A stretch of 16,841 nucleotides of DNA, taken from assembly GCA_019752915.1 (NCBI GenBank), contig JAIELO010000121.1, positions 1 to 16,841 of the forward strand. The letters are read 5' to 3'. Each line of letters opens with the position of its first letter. Position 1 is the first letter of the stretch. Of the stretch, positions 7,406-14,634 are shown in pieces. The notes beneath the pieces were generated by a model. The model saw nothing but the letters and a program-made list of their open reading frames with translations, searched no databases and was not told the origin of the DNA. The stretch comes from Burkholderiaceae bacterium (GTDB lineage Bacteria > Pseudomonadota > Gammaproteobacteria > Burkholderiales > Burkholderiaceae_D). The translations under genes were made by a program, and so were the position numbers.

Positions 7406-7436
7406 TTTGGGTAAAGTTTGTAACACTTTGTAATGG
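7406..7436 (+). promoter_or_regulatory. 10-bp-phased TTTG repeats, candidate OmpR-family binding site
   Basis: TTTGTAACAC (7417-7426) is followed immediately by TTTGTAATGG (7427-7436). Both are preceded by a third, weaker copy, TTTGGGTAAAG (7406-7416). Direct repeats one helical turn apart, with a GTAACA core, resemble the tandem half-sites bound by OmpR-subfamily regulators at ompF/ompC. The site lies between the divergent small secreted protein and ompR genes, so autoregulation or control of the secreted protein is plausible. The assignment is by resemblance only. Confidence 0.45.
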
Positions 7437-7510
7437 GTCAAATCAGACGTTTTCGCAATACGAATATGACGTTACCATAGCAACATGAATAAGACAAATC
7501 TGGCAGGGTT

Positions 7511-8290
7511 ATGACTAGTAAATCGACTGAATTCGCGACTGAATCTGGCAACAGCAACGCCAACGTCCATGGCCATCAGGCCAAAATCATGGTGGTCGAT
7601 GATGATGTGCGCTTGCGCGATCTGCTGCGCCGCTATCTGACCGAACAGGGTTTCAATGTCGTCACGGCGGAAAGTGCTACCGCCATGAACAAGCTGTGGC
7701 TGCGCGAACGCTATGATCTACTGGTGCTCGATCTGATGCTGCCGGGCGAAGACGGTCTGTCGATTTGCCGCCGCCTGCGTGGCGCGGGCGACCAGACCCC
7801 GATCATCATGCTGACCGCCAAAGGCGAGGACGTCGACCGCATTGTCGGTCTGGAAATGGGCGCCGACGACTACCTGCCGAAACCGTTCAACCCGCGCGAA
7901 CTGGTGGCCCGCATCGGCGCGGTGCTGCGCCGCCGTGGTCCCGACGAAATTCCGGGCGCGCCATCGGAAACCCCGCAATCCTTCGAATTCGGCCAGTTCA
8001 TCCTCGATCTGGGTACCCGCACACTGAAGAAAAATGGCGAAACCGTGCCACTGACCACCGGCGAATTCTCGGTGCTGAAAGTGTTTGCCCGCCACGCACG
8101 CCAGCCGCTGTCGCGCGAAAAACTGATGGAACTGGCGCGTGGCCGTGAATACGAAGTGTTCGACCGCAGTCTGGACGTGCAGATCTCGCGTCTGCGCAAG
8201 CTGATCGAACCCGATCCTTCCAGCCCGCTGTACATCCAGACCGTCTGGGGTCTGGGCTATGTCTTCATTCCGGAGGGCCAGCCGCGCTAA
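7511..8290 (+). CDS. ompR: OmpR-like response regulator with winged-helix DNA-binding domain
   Basis: 259 residues. After a polar N-terminal extension of about 24 residues, the receiver domain shows the acidic cluster MVVDDD (Asp30-32), phosphoacceptor Asp74 in LVLDLMLPGEDG, switch Thr102 in LTAK, and Lys124 in YLPKPF. A linker (about 140-158) leads to an OmpR/PhoB winged helix (about 160-255) with LTTGEFSVLKVF, RSLDVQISRLRKLIE and the C-terminal hairpin TVWGLGYVF. It would be phosphorylated by the histidine kinase encoded 14 bases downstream and bind tandem direct repeats. The ATG at 7511 has AGGG only two bases upstream. The OmpR/EnvZ orthology call rests on domain similarity and gene order; the target genes here are unknown. 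Confidence 0.88.
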   Translation: MTSKSTEFATESGNSNANVHGHQAKIMVVDDDVRLRDLLRRYLTEQGFNVVTAESATAMNKLWLRERYDLLVLDLMLPGEDGLSICRRLRGAGDQTPIIMLTAKGEDVDRIVGLEMGADDYLPKPFNPRELVARIGAVLRRRGPDEIPGAPSETPQSFEFGQFILDLGTRTLKKNGETVPLTTGEFSVLKVFARHARQPLSREKLMELARGREYEVFDRSLDVQISRLRKLIEPDPSSPLYIQTVWGLGYVFIPEGQPR

Positions 8291-8304
8291 GGCGCGCCCG
8301 CGTA

Positions 8305-9660
8305 ATGAAGTCTCCGTTTTCGCTCCGGCTGTCCAGCCTGAAAAGTGGCCTGTTCTGGCGTACCTTTTTCCTGCTGGGCGCCCTCACCACCCTGAGCATG
8401 ACAGCCTGGGTCGGCATGATCAGCGTGGTGCAGCACGAACCACAGGTGCAGCAGATCTCCTCGCAGGTGATCTCGGTGGTGACCATTACCCACGCCGCCC
8501 TGACTCACTCGGCCCCTGAGCTGCGCCGCGAACTGCTGTTCGATCTGGTGTCCAACGAAGGCATCCGCGTATTCCCGCTGGAAGACGACGACAAGGTGGA
8601 AGCTGCGCCGGCCAACGCGCTGATGCCGGACATCGAAAAACTGGTGCGCGCCAAACTCGGGAACGACACCCGCTTCTCGGCCAAGGTGAATGGCGTGTCC
8701 GGTTTCTGGGTCAGCTTCAAGATCGATGATGATGCCTACTGGCTGATGCTGGAACGCGAGCGTATCCGCGGTCTGACGGGCATCCAGTGGCTGGGCTGGG
8801 CCAGCGTGGTGTCCTTCGTTTCGCTGATCGGCGCGGCCTTTATTTCCAGCCTGATCAACCTGCCACTGCGCCGTCTGACGCAAGCCACGCGCGCCTTCGC
8901 ACAGGGCAAACGGCCGGAGCCGCTGCCGGAAAAAGGCCCGGCTGAAATCATCGAAGCCAATCGCAGTTTCAACCAGATGGTGGAACAGTTGCAGCAGGTG
9001 GAGTCGGATCGCGCCGTCATTCTGGCGGGCATCTCGCACGACTTGCGCACGCCGCTGGCGCGCATGCAGCTGGAACTGGAAATGGCCAATCTGTCGCACG
9101 AGGCACGCGAAGGTATGCAATCCGACATTGGCCAGATGGATGACATCATCGGCCAGTTCCTCGATTACGCCAAGCCGACCGAAGCGTCGAGCTTCACCAG
9201 CGTCGACCTCAGTGCGCTGCTGGAAGAAACCGCGCACGAAGCGCAGCGCCTGCCGGACGTGCGCATCCACACCAGCATCGCGCCCGACGCGCACGCGCTG
9301 GGCAATGCTACCGACTTGAAGCGGGTGATCAACAACCTGATCGAAAATGCCCGCCGCTACGGCAAGAGTGCTGACTGCGACTTTACCGAAATCGACATCG
9401 GCTGCAGCATCCGTGGCAACCATGGCGCACGCCGGGTGCTCATCGAAGTCCAGGATCATGGCAGCGGTGTACCGGAAGAACAGATCGAACAGTTGCTCAA
9501 ACCCTTCACACGACTGGACACGGCGCGCGGACAGGCCAATGGTGCCGGTCTGGGACTGGCCATTGTCGAGCGGGTAATCCAGCGCCACGGCGCCGAACTG
9601 CAAGTACGCAACCGTGCCGGCGGTGGTCTGCAGATCCAGATCAGTTTTAAAGCCGCATGA
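8305..9660 (+). CDS. envZ: EnvZ-like sensor histidine kinase
   Basis: 451 residues. Transmembrane helix 1 is at about 16-42. A periplasmic sensor region of about 110 residues follows, then transmembrane helix 2 at about 152-174 (WASVVSFVSLIGAAFISSLI) and a HAMP segment beginning LPLRRLTQATRAF. The dimerisation/phosphoacceptor helix carries His245 in AGISHDLRTPLARMQLELEM. The ATPase domain has N-box NNLIENA (Asn348), G1 box DHGSGVP (Asp384) and G2 box NGAGLGLAI (412-420). All catalytic motifs are intact, so it should both phosphorylate and dephosphorylate the adjacent regulator. The start at 8305 has only a poor ribosome binding site 12 bases upstream, so coupling to ompR is likely. The stop overlaps the next start (ATGA). 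Confidence 0.88.
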   Translation: MKSPFSLRLSSLKSGLFWRTFFLLGALTTLSMTAWVGMISVVQHEPQVQQISSQVISVVTITHAALTHSAPELRRELLFDLVSNEGIRVFPLEDDDKVEAAPANALMPDIEKLVRAKLGNDTRFSAKVNGVSGFWVSFKIDDDAYWLMLERERIRGLTGIQWLGWASVVSFVSLIGAAFISSLINLPLRRLTQATRAFAQGKRPEPLPEKGPAEIIEANRSFNQMVEQLQQVESDRAVILAGISHDLRTPLARMQLELEMANLSHEAREGMQSDIGQMDDIIGQFLDYAKPTEASSFTSVDLSALLEETAHEAQRLPDVRIHTSIAPDAHALGNATDLKRVINNLIENARRYGKSADCDFTEIDIGCSIRGNHGARRVLIEVQDHGSGVPEEQIEQLLKPFTRLDTARGQANGAGLGLAIVERVIQRHGAELQVRNRAGGGLQIQISFKAA

Positions 9661-10421
9661 GGGCGCGCAGTTCACAGTGCGGCTGGCGAGCAGACTGGCC
9701 GCGTCAGGTTTTCCTGACAGCGCTGCTGAGCAGCATGCTGCTGGCCAGCCTGAGCGCCAGCGCTGGCGCAACGCACCGCAGCGAACGTCGCGACAGTGCA
9801 CTACAACAGCGCTCCCCTACGCCGGACGAGCAGCACAGCTTTGATGAGTATTACCGCGCACTGGCGCTGCGCGAAGCTGCCCCTGCCCGCCCGGTACCGC
9901 CCTTGTTCGCACCCAGCTTCGCGATTACCCGCCAGCGCGGCCAGCCGTGGCAAGTGCTGGCGCGGGTGGATAGCGCACCGCGTCACTCGGCCGTCGACCT
10001 GTGCCGGCAGATCCGCTCGCACTTCGTCTACGATGCCCGGGCCCCGCAGGGCGAACGCTGGGGCCCTGCTGCCCAGCCACCGGAGTGGTACGTCTGGCTG
10101 GCCAAGCCCAACACCATCTGTACCGCCGAGCCGCACACCGTGCTGATGCAGCCGGCGCTGGCACCCGACGATGTGGTGGCCCTGCTACGCCAGCATCAGA
10201 ACCTGCTGCAGCGCGCACGCCTGCTACTGGCGGGTAATTCGCAGTGCATTCGCCAGCGTGCCCTGCCCTTTACGCTCACCGCCATCGAACCGTCCGCCCC
10301 CGTCAGCGGCGCCGAACGGATGCTGGCACTGGTGTTCCGTAGCGACCGCGACACCAGCGTACGGGTGGACGTACGCAAACATCGCGGCGAATACACGGCA
10401 TGGAATGTCCGCTGTGACTAG
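9657..10421 (+). CDS. Secreted four-cysteine hypothetical protein, third gene of the ompR-envZ operon
   Basis: 254 residues, no family recognised. The N-terminus looks like a signal peptide: a basic stretch, then VFLTALLSSMLLASLSASAGA, with likely cleavage near residue 37. The mature protein has exactly four cysteines (116, 155, 197, 253), which could form two disulfides in the periplasm. The rest is rich in Pro, Arg and Ala, with a central region around EWYVWLAKPNTIC and a helical VVALLRQHQNLLQRARLLL segment. The ATG overlaps the envZ stop by four bases, so the gene belongs to that operon. It may work with the sensor in the periplasm or be an envelope protein of the same regulon; both are inference. 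It converges on the Imm26-like gene. Confidence 0.65.
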   Translation: MRARSSQCGWRADWPRQVFLTALLSSMLLASLSASAGATHRSERRDSALQQRSPTPDEQHSFDEYYRALALREAAPARPVPPLFAPSFAITRQRGQPWQVLARVDSAPRHSAVDLCRQIRSHFVYDARAPQGERWGPAAQPPEWYVWLAKPNTICTAEPHTVLMQPALAPDDVVALLRQHQNLLQRARLLLAGNSQCIRQRALPFTLTAIEPSAPVSGAERMLALVFRSDRDTSVRVDVRKHRGEYTAWNVRCD

Positions 10422-10431
10422 TCCCGGACGA

Positions 10432-10929
10432 CTAACCGTCGGGCTGACCTTCAGACTGCCCGTCGGGCTGCGCTGACAGCAGGCGAGTCAGCAGTAGCTC
10501 GGTCGAACCGTAACCATACAGCGAGTCGCTTTCCAGTCCCACGGTATCGAAGGGCACCGCCTCTTCCCGTTCGGAGCGGCCGGGATCGGCATCGGAATAG
10601 GTGACGCGCCAGGCGCGCCGCAGCGCTTCGGCACGGCGCAGAAACTGCGGCACCGGCCACTGCGCCGGCTGCCAGAGGGCACTCTCGCCCAGCACAGTCC
10701 AGTGCCCACTGGCCAGCGCCATATCCCCCACCCGCAACACCCGCAGTGCATCGTCCGGGCGCAGGCTCTCGATCTGCTCGAGCGTGGGCAGCCGGGGCAG
10801 ACGTGGCCCGAACAGATAGGCCAGCATGATCTTGCTCGCTGGCGCCAGCCGCGCCACCATGCCCCGGGCGTAACCACCATCGAGCAACGGCACAGCAAAC
10901 CAGCTTCCTTCCCGATACGACGGTTTCAT
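10432..10929 (-). CDS. Imm26-like family protein
   Basis: 165 residues. The N-terminus EGSWFAVPLLDGGYARGMVARL, followed by an AYLFGPR motif and the spaced GDMALASGHW block, resembles the Imm26 (immunity protein 26) fold family. That family occurs as orphan genes as well as beside polymorphic toxins; the resemblance is from memory. It ends in a low-complexity tail with a repeated QPDG, encoded by a direct CCGTCGGGCTG repeat (about 10437-10475). No signal peptide is visible once the start is set at 10929, where GAGGGG lies four bases upstream. In-frame codons further upstream lack a good ribosome binding site. No toxin gene is adjacent, so an immunity role is unsupported here. It is convergent with the four-cysteine protein gene, 10 bases apart. 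Confidence 0.55.
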   Translation of the reverse strand: MKPSYREGSWFAVPLLDGGYARGMVARLAPASKIMLAYLFGPRLPRLPTLEQIESLRPDDALRVLRVGDMALASGHWTVLGESALWQPAQWPVPQFLRRAEALRRAWRVTYSDADPGRSEREEAVPFDTVGLESDSLYGYGSTELLLTRLLSAQPDGQSEGQPDG

Positions 10930-11067
10930 TCCACCCCTCGCCACGACATCCATTTCGCCAGCAGGCAGTGTAGCGGCGCGGCGTACAAGCGGGCGCACGG
11001 CTCGCCGCGCTGTGCCGCGACAGCGCTGCACGATAGCGGGGTGGCCATCGCGTGGCGCGGCACGCTG

Positions 11068-11076
11068 TGCTACACT
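11068..11076 (+). promoter_or_regulatory. Extended -10 promoter upstream of the TPP riboswitch
   Basis: TGCTACACT is TGn followed by TACACT. It lies so that transcription would begin at about 11082-11084, essentially at the first base of the riboswitch P1 helix. No strong -35 hexamer is visible. The arrangement matches the extended -10 seen before the CoA-transferase gene at 1400-1408. The position relative to the aptamer is the main support. Confidence 0.45.
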
Positions 11077-11080
11077 ACTG

Positions 11081-11158
11081 CCTCGCTAGGGGTCCTGGGC
11101 ACAATTGTCCGGGTGAGAGATACCCTTCGTACCTGATCTGGATAATGCCAGCGAAGGA
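11081..11158 (+). ncRNA. TPP riboswitch (THI element)
   Basis: The conserved thi-box is nearly canonical: a GGGGT-type 5' segment (11089-11093), the TGAGA junction (11114-11118), ACCC (11122-11125), the long core ACCTGATCTGGATAATGCCA (11131-11150), then GCGAAGGAAA. The closing helix P1 pairs CCTCGCT (11081-11087) with AGCG-A-AGG (11150-11157), with one bulged A. It binds thiamine pyrophosphate and lowers expression of the downstream gene, here a TonB-dependent receptor starting 74 bases after the aptamer. No T-run terminator follows; the expression platform appears to act on translation. Confidence 0.95.
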
Positions 11159-11188
11159 AAGCGCAAAGTAGTGTTTCCCTCCTTTGAT

Positions 11189-11228
11189 GACTCTCCCGCA
11201 CGGTATCCGGCCGAACACGTAGAGAGTC
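11189..11228 (+). promoter_or_regulatory. Ribosome-binding-site-sequestering hairpin (riboswitch expression platform)
   Basis: GACTCTC (11189-11195) is a perfect complement of GAGAGTC (11222-11228). The latter contains the GAGAG ribosome binding site five bases before the ATG at 11232. Formation of this helix would block translation of the receptor. The aptamer itself carries GAGAG (11115-11119), which could compete for CTCTC when no TPP is bound. This supports a translational switch, inferred from base pairing only. Confidence 0.6.
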
Positions 11229-11231
11229 CAT

Positions 11232-13379
11232 ATGACCACAAACCAATTTGCCGTTACCCCGGTCGCCATCGCGATCGCTTTTGCCTTCCCTGTCAGCGCG
11301 CTGGCCGATAGCCCTGAAACGACCATGCAGGAAGTGCTCGTCACGGCCAGCAAAGCCCAGCCCAACCGCGCCAGCGTGGCCGGCTTCAGCGATACGCCGC
11401 TGCTGGAAACGCCAGCCACCGTCAGCGTCCTGACGGCCCAGCAGATGCTCGACCTGCAGATCCGCTCCACCACCGATGCCGCCCGTTACGACGCCAGCAT
11501 CAGCGACGCCTACAACGCCGTCGGCTACGCCGAGCAGTTCTCGATCCGCGGCTTCAAGCTCGATAACGCCTCCAGCTACCGCAAGGATGGCATGGCGATT
11601 CCCGGCGACACCCAGATCCCGCTGGAAAACAAGGAACGTCTGGAAGTGCTGAAGGGTCTGTCCGGCCTGCAGGCAGGCATCTCCGCGCCCGGCGGTCTGG
11701 TCAACTACGTCACCAAGCGTCCGACCGACACGCCAGTGCGCACCGTGCTGCTGGAAGAGCGCGAACGCGGCAATCTGTACGGTGCGGTGGATCTGGGCGG
11801 CCGCTTCGAAGACCGCCGCTTCGGCTACCGCCTGACCGCTGCCGCCGAGCGTCTGCGCTCCTACATCAAGGGTGCCGATGGCCACCGCAAATTCGTCGGC
11901 GCGGCCTTCGACTGGGCCATCTCGCCGCAAGCCTTGCTGCAGATCGATGGCGACTATCAGAAGAAATCGCAGGTCACCGCACCGGGCTTCCAGCTGCTCA
12001 ACAACACCACCCTGCCGGTGGTGGCGGCAGACACCATGCTGAATAATCAGCCGTGGACCCGTCCGGTGGAAACGTCCAGCAGCAATCTGGGCGCGCGCTT
12101 TGCCTACACCTTCAGCCCGCAATGGAGCGCCAGCATCAGCGCCAACGCGCACCAGTTCAAGCGTGACGACTACACCGCCTTCCCTTATGGTTGCGGTGCG
12201 CAGGGTCTGTATCCGGGCTATTGCGGCAATGGTGACTTCGACGTGTACGACTACCAGAGTCTGGGCGAGAAAAAATCGCCGCTGACCGTGCAGGCACTGG
12301 TGCAGGGCAAATTCGCCAATGGCGCGATCCAGCATGCCGTCAGCTTCGGTAGCTCGCTGTTCCGCAACAGTGAAAAATGGGGTGACTACCTGTACACCCA
12401 GGCAGGCAAAGACGGTACCGGCTTTAGCAATATCTACCACCCGATCGTGGTGGCACCGGCGACCGGTAGCAGCGGCCCCGTTTCGGAGCGCCGTCATAGC
12501 CATGAACGCGCCCTGTTCGCACAGGATGTGCTGAAGTTCGACGAGCAACTCACCCTGCACGCCGGGGCACGCTACGTGCAGGTCAAGCGTGATGAATATG
12601 CCGGTGCCGACGAGAAAGGCGTGGCGCTGCAGTACGCGCATACCGACAGCGGCTTCTGGCTGCCGAACCTCGCGCTGGTGTACGCGCTGCGCAGCAATGT
12701 CTCGGTGTACAGCTCGCTGGCACAGGGTCTGGAACACGGCGGCGTTGCACCGATCGGCACTGTCAATCAGGCACGCGCACTGGCACCGGGCAAATCGAAA
12801 CAGGTGGAACTGGGCATCAAGGCCGATGTGCATCCCGATCTGCATGCGACGGTAGCGCTGTTCCAGATCCGCAAAGGTCTGGAGTACACCAATGCGCAGA
12901 ATACCTATGTGCGCAATGGCGAAGCACAGAACCGTGGTCTGGAAATGGCGCTGCATGGCCGCCTCTCGCGTGCCCTGTCGGTGGGTGTCAGCGCTACGGC
13001 ACTCAATACCCAGCAACAGGATACCGGCTCGGCCGAACTCGATGGCAAGCGCGTTACCGACGTTGCCGCCTTCAAATCCAGCGCCTACGCCGACTATCTG
13101 GTACCGCAAGTGGCAGGCCTGTCGCTCAGCGCTAACTGGCAGTATTCGGGCAAGAAAGCCTTCGACAAGGAGAATCAGGTCTTCGTACCGGCCTACCACG
13201 TGGTCAATCTGGGTGGCGCCTATGCGACCCGCATCGGCAATACGCCAACCACGCTGCGCGCCAGCATCGACAATGCCTTCAACAAGTTCTACTGGCGCGA
13301 TGTCACGCCGGATCTGGGTGGCTACCTGATGCCGGGCCCTACCCGTACCGTGCGCATCTCCGCACAGTTCGACCTCTAA
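11232..13379 (+). CDS. TonB-dependent outer-membrane receptor, TPP-riboswitch controlled (probable thiamine uptake)
   Basis: 715 residues. The signal peptide is about 1-25, cleaved after SALA. A TonB-box-like segment QEVLVTA is at 33-39. The plug domain (about 55-165) contains ETPATVSVLTAQQM, FSIRGFKL, YRKDGM and the RLEVLKGLSGL...GGLVNYVTKRP block. A 22-strand-type barrel follows, ending in VRISAQFDL. By sequence it belongs with siderophore-receptor-type TonB proteins. However, the riboswitch points to thiamine or a thiamine precursor as cargo, as in Omr1-type receptors. Cys321 and Cys331 lie in a predicted surface loop and may form a disulfide. The last residue is Leu where the family usually has Phe. 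The stop codon overlaps the convergent outer-membrane protein gene by four bases. Confidence 0.88.
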   Translation: MTTNQFAVTPVAIAIAFAFPVSALADSPETTMQEVLVTASKAQPNRASVAGFSDTPLLETPATVSVLTAQQMLDLQIRSTTDAARYDASISDAYNAVGYAEQFSIRGFKLDNASSYRKDGMAIPGDTQIPLENKERLEVLKGLSGLQAGISAPGGLVNYVTKRPTDTPVRTVLLEERERGNLYGAVDLGGRFEDRRFGYRLTAAAERLRSYIKGADGHRKFVGAAFDWAISPQALLQIDGDYQKKSQVTAPGFQLLNNTTLPVVAADTMLNNQPWTRPVETSSSNLGARFAYTFSPQWSASISANAHQFKRDDYTAFPYGCGAQGLYPGYCGNGDFDVYDYQSLGEKKSPLTVQALVQGKFANGAIQHAVSFGSSLFRNSEKWGDYLYTQAGKDGTGFSNIYHPIVVAPATGSSGPVSERRHSHERALFAQDVLKFDEQLTLHAGARYVQVKRDEYAGADEKGVALQYAHTDSGFWLPNLALVYALRSNVSVYSSLAQGLEHGGVAPIGTVNQARALAPGKSKQVELGIKADVHPDLHATVALFQIRKGLEYTNAQNTYVRNGEAQNRGLEMALHGRLSRALSVGVSATALNTQQQDTGSAELDGKRVTDVAAFKSSAYADYLVPQVAGLSLSANWQYSGKKAFDKENQVFVPAYHVVNLGGAYATRIGNTPTTLRASIDNAFNKFYWRDVTPDLGGYLMPGPTRTVRISAQFDL

Positions 13380-14113
13380 AACAGGTATTGCACGCGCAGC
13401 GTGACACTCTTCGCTGCGCGTGCCGAATTGCGTCCTAGCAGATAGGCGAATTCGTATTTGAGTTCCTGCCGGCCGATATCCCGGTGTCCGTACACCATCG
13501 GCCCGGCACGGTGCGACTGCTGCCGGTAAGGCAGCCAGTCATTCCACGTTCCCACTTCACCAAAGGCCTGCAGACCCGGTTGCAACCATGGCAGCCAGTT
13601 ATGCTTCACCTGCAATTGATAGGTCAGCGTGGTGCTGGTGTCGATGCGGCTGGTGCCGGTCTGGGTGACCCGCAGATCCCGCTGGAAAAACAGATTGGCA
13701 TTGAATTGCGTGCGGCCGATTTCGGTCTGCAGTACCGGCCCCCATTCAACGCTGTAGCCAGCATCACTGTCACGCGCGCGCCCGAGGCGGGTATGCAGCG
13801 CCAGATCGAAGTCATACTGACCTTGCGTGAGCAGGAAATCGTTCTGCCAGTCGGTCTGCACCCAGTGACCGGCAGCGCCATTGAGCTTGACCCACTTGGC
13901 ATACACTTCGGTGTACCAGCGCGACGTCACGCCATAGCCGACACCAAGTTCGGGTGCTGCCGTGGTACGGCCGCGATAATGGGCATTCCAGTATTTGAAA
14001 TCGATCGACGCCTGATTTTCAACGTCGTAGGTGGACACCAGATAGTAGCCCGTGTCGGCCAGCGCCGGAGGCAAGGGGGCGATGCACATCAATATCACCG
14101 CCAGCCGCTTCAT
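13376..14113 (-). CDS. Outer-membrane beta-barrel protein, last gene of the pnuC-like operon
   Basis: 245 residues. The signal peptide MKRLAVILMCIAPLPPALA is followed by alternating amphipathic strands rich in Tyr/Trp and short turns (ELGVGYGVTSRWYTEVYAKW, YDFDLALHTRLG, TLTYQLQVKHNWLPWLQPG). It ends in the typical barrel C-terminus VTLRVQYLF with terminal Phe. That pattern predicts a small barrel of about 10-12 strands; no named family was recognised. The ATG at 14113 has GGAG eight bases upstream and overlaps the preceding kinase gene's stop (ATGA), so it is translated from the same mRNA. A porin-like role letting the permease substrate cross the outer membrane is possible but unproven. Its stop overlaps the receptor gene's stop from the opposite strand. 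Confidence 0.7.
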   Translation of the reverse strand: MKRLAVILMCIAPLPPALADTGYYLVSTYDVENQASIDFKYWNAHYRGRTTAAPELGVGYGVTSRWYTEVYAKWVKLNGAAGHWVQTDWQNDFLLTQGQYDFDLALHTRLGRARDSDAGYSVEWGPVLQTEIGRTQFNANLFFQRDLRVTQTGTSRIDTSTTLTYQLQVKHNWLPWLQPGLQAFGEVGTWNDWLPYRQQSHRAGPMVYGHRDIGRQELKYEFAYLLGRNSARAAKSVTLRVQYLF

Positions 14114-14634
14114 AGATGTCGCTCCACCTGAGATAGTCGTTCGCCGGGATCGCCCGATATGAACAGATAGGGTATCCCACGCAGTGCCAGTTCGTCCAGC
14201 AGCATGCGATTGATGGTGATGCTGACCGCTTCGCATTCCCGCTGCAGGCCATCGGCCACCCACGGAATATCGGCGGCGGTCACCAGCGTCACCGCGTAGT
14301 CCTGCCGGTGGCGCGCGGCCAGCGCGGCTAAAGGCGCATCGACTTCACCAAAATAGTGCCGGCTGTAGATCGCCGTCATCAGCGGCGTGGTGTCGCAAAA
14401 AAGATACTGACGGGCGTCGCCTGCAAGCGCGTCCTCGCGCGCACGCTGGGTGCTGGCAATGTGGAACTGATCGTCGGAACGCGGCACCCGCCCCTGCACA
14501 TCGACAAACTCGCGCAGATATTCTGGCACCCACACAGTCTGATAGCGGCTTGCCAGTGCCTGCGCCAGTGTCGACTTGCCAGACGACGCCGCGCCCAGAA
14601 TCGCTACCCGCAGCGGCGCTGGCGCCTCACTCAT
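14110..14634 (-). CDS. NadR-kinase-like P-loop ATPase (AAA_28 family)
   Basis: 174 residues, matching only the C-terminal kinase domain of NadR, with no HTH or adenylyltransferase domain. Walker A is GAASSGKST (14-22). It is followed by PEYLREF (37-43), comparable to the WEYGREF segment of NadR kinases. FCDTTPLMT (79-87) holds the Walker-B-like Asp81, and WVADGL (125-130) matches NadR almost exactly. In NadR this domain phosphorylates nicotinamide riboside. Next to a PnuC/PnuT-family permease it would trap the imported substrate by phosphorylation. Because a TPP-controlled receptor lies alongside, thiamine is a real alternative substrate. It overlaps both neighbours by four bases (ATGA on each side). 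Confidence 0.78.
   Translation of the reverse strand: MSEAPAPLRVAILGAASSGKSTLAQALASRYQTVWVPEYLREFVDVQGRVPRSDDQFHIASTQRAREDALAGDARQYLFCDTTPLMTAIYSRHYFGEVDAPLAALAARHRQDYAVTLVTAADIPWVADGLQRECEAVSITINRMLLDELALRGIPYLFISGDPGERLSQVERHL

Noticed and set aside
8287..9801. 504-codon open frame on the minus strand opposite envZ
   Set aside because: The plus strand carries all histidine kinase motifs in order. The antisense translation has no recognisable feature and no ribosome binding site.
10930..11067. Gap of about 140 bases between the Imm26-like gene and the riboswitch promoter, with an in-frame upstream extension of the Imm26-like frame
   Set aside because: The extension is Arg/Ala-rich without motifs or a good ribosome binding site, and the start at 10929 has a clear one. 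Apart from the extended -10 that follows, nothing else was seen in the gap.
11070..13199. Very long open frame (about 709 codons) on the minus strand, antisense to the TonB receptor
   Set aside because: The plus frame has signal peptide, plug and barrel motifs and a riboswitch. The antisense translation has no domain pattern and is the usual mirror of GC-rich codon bias.
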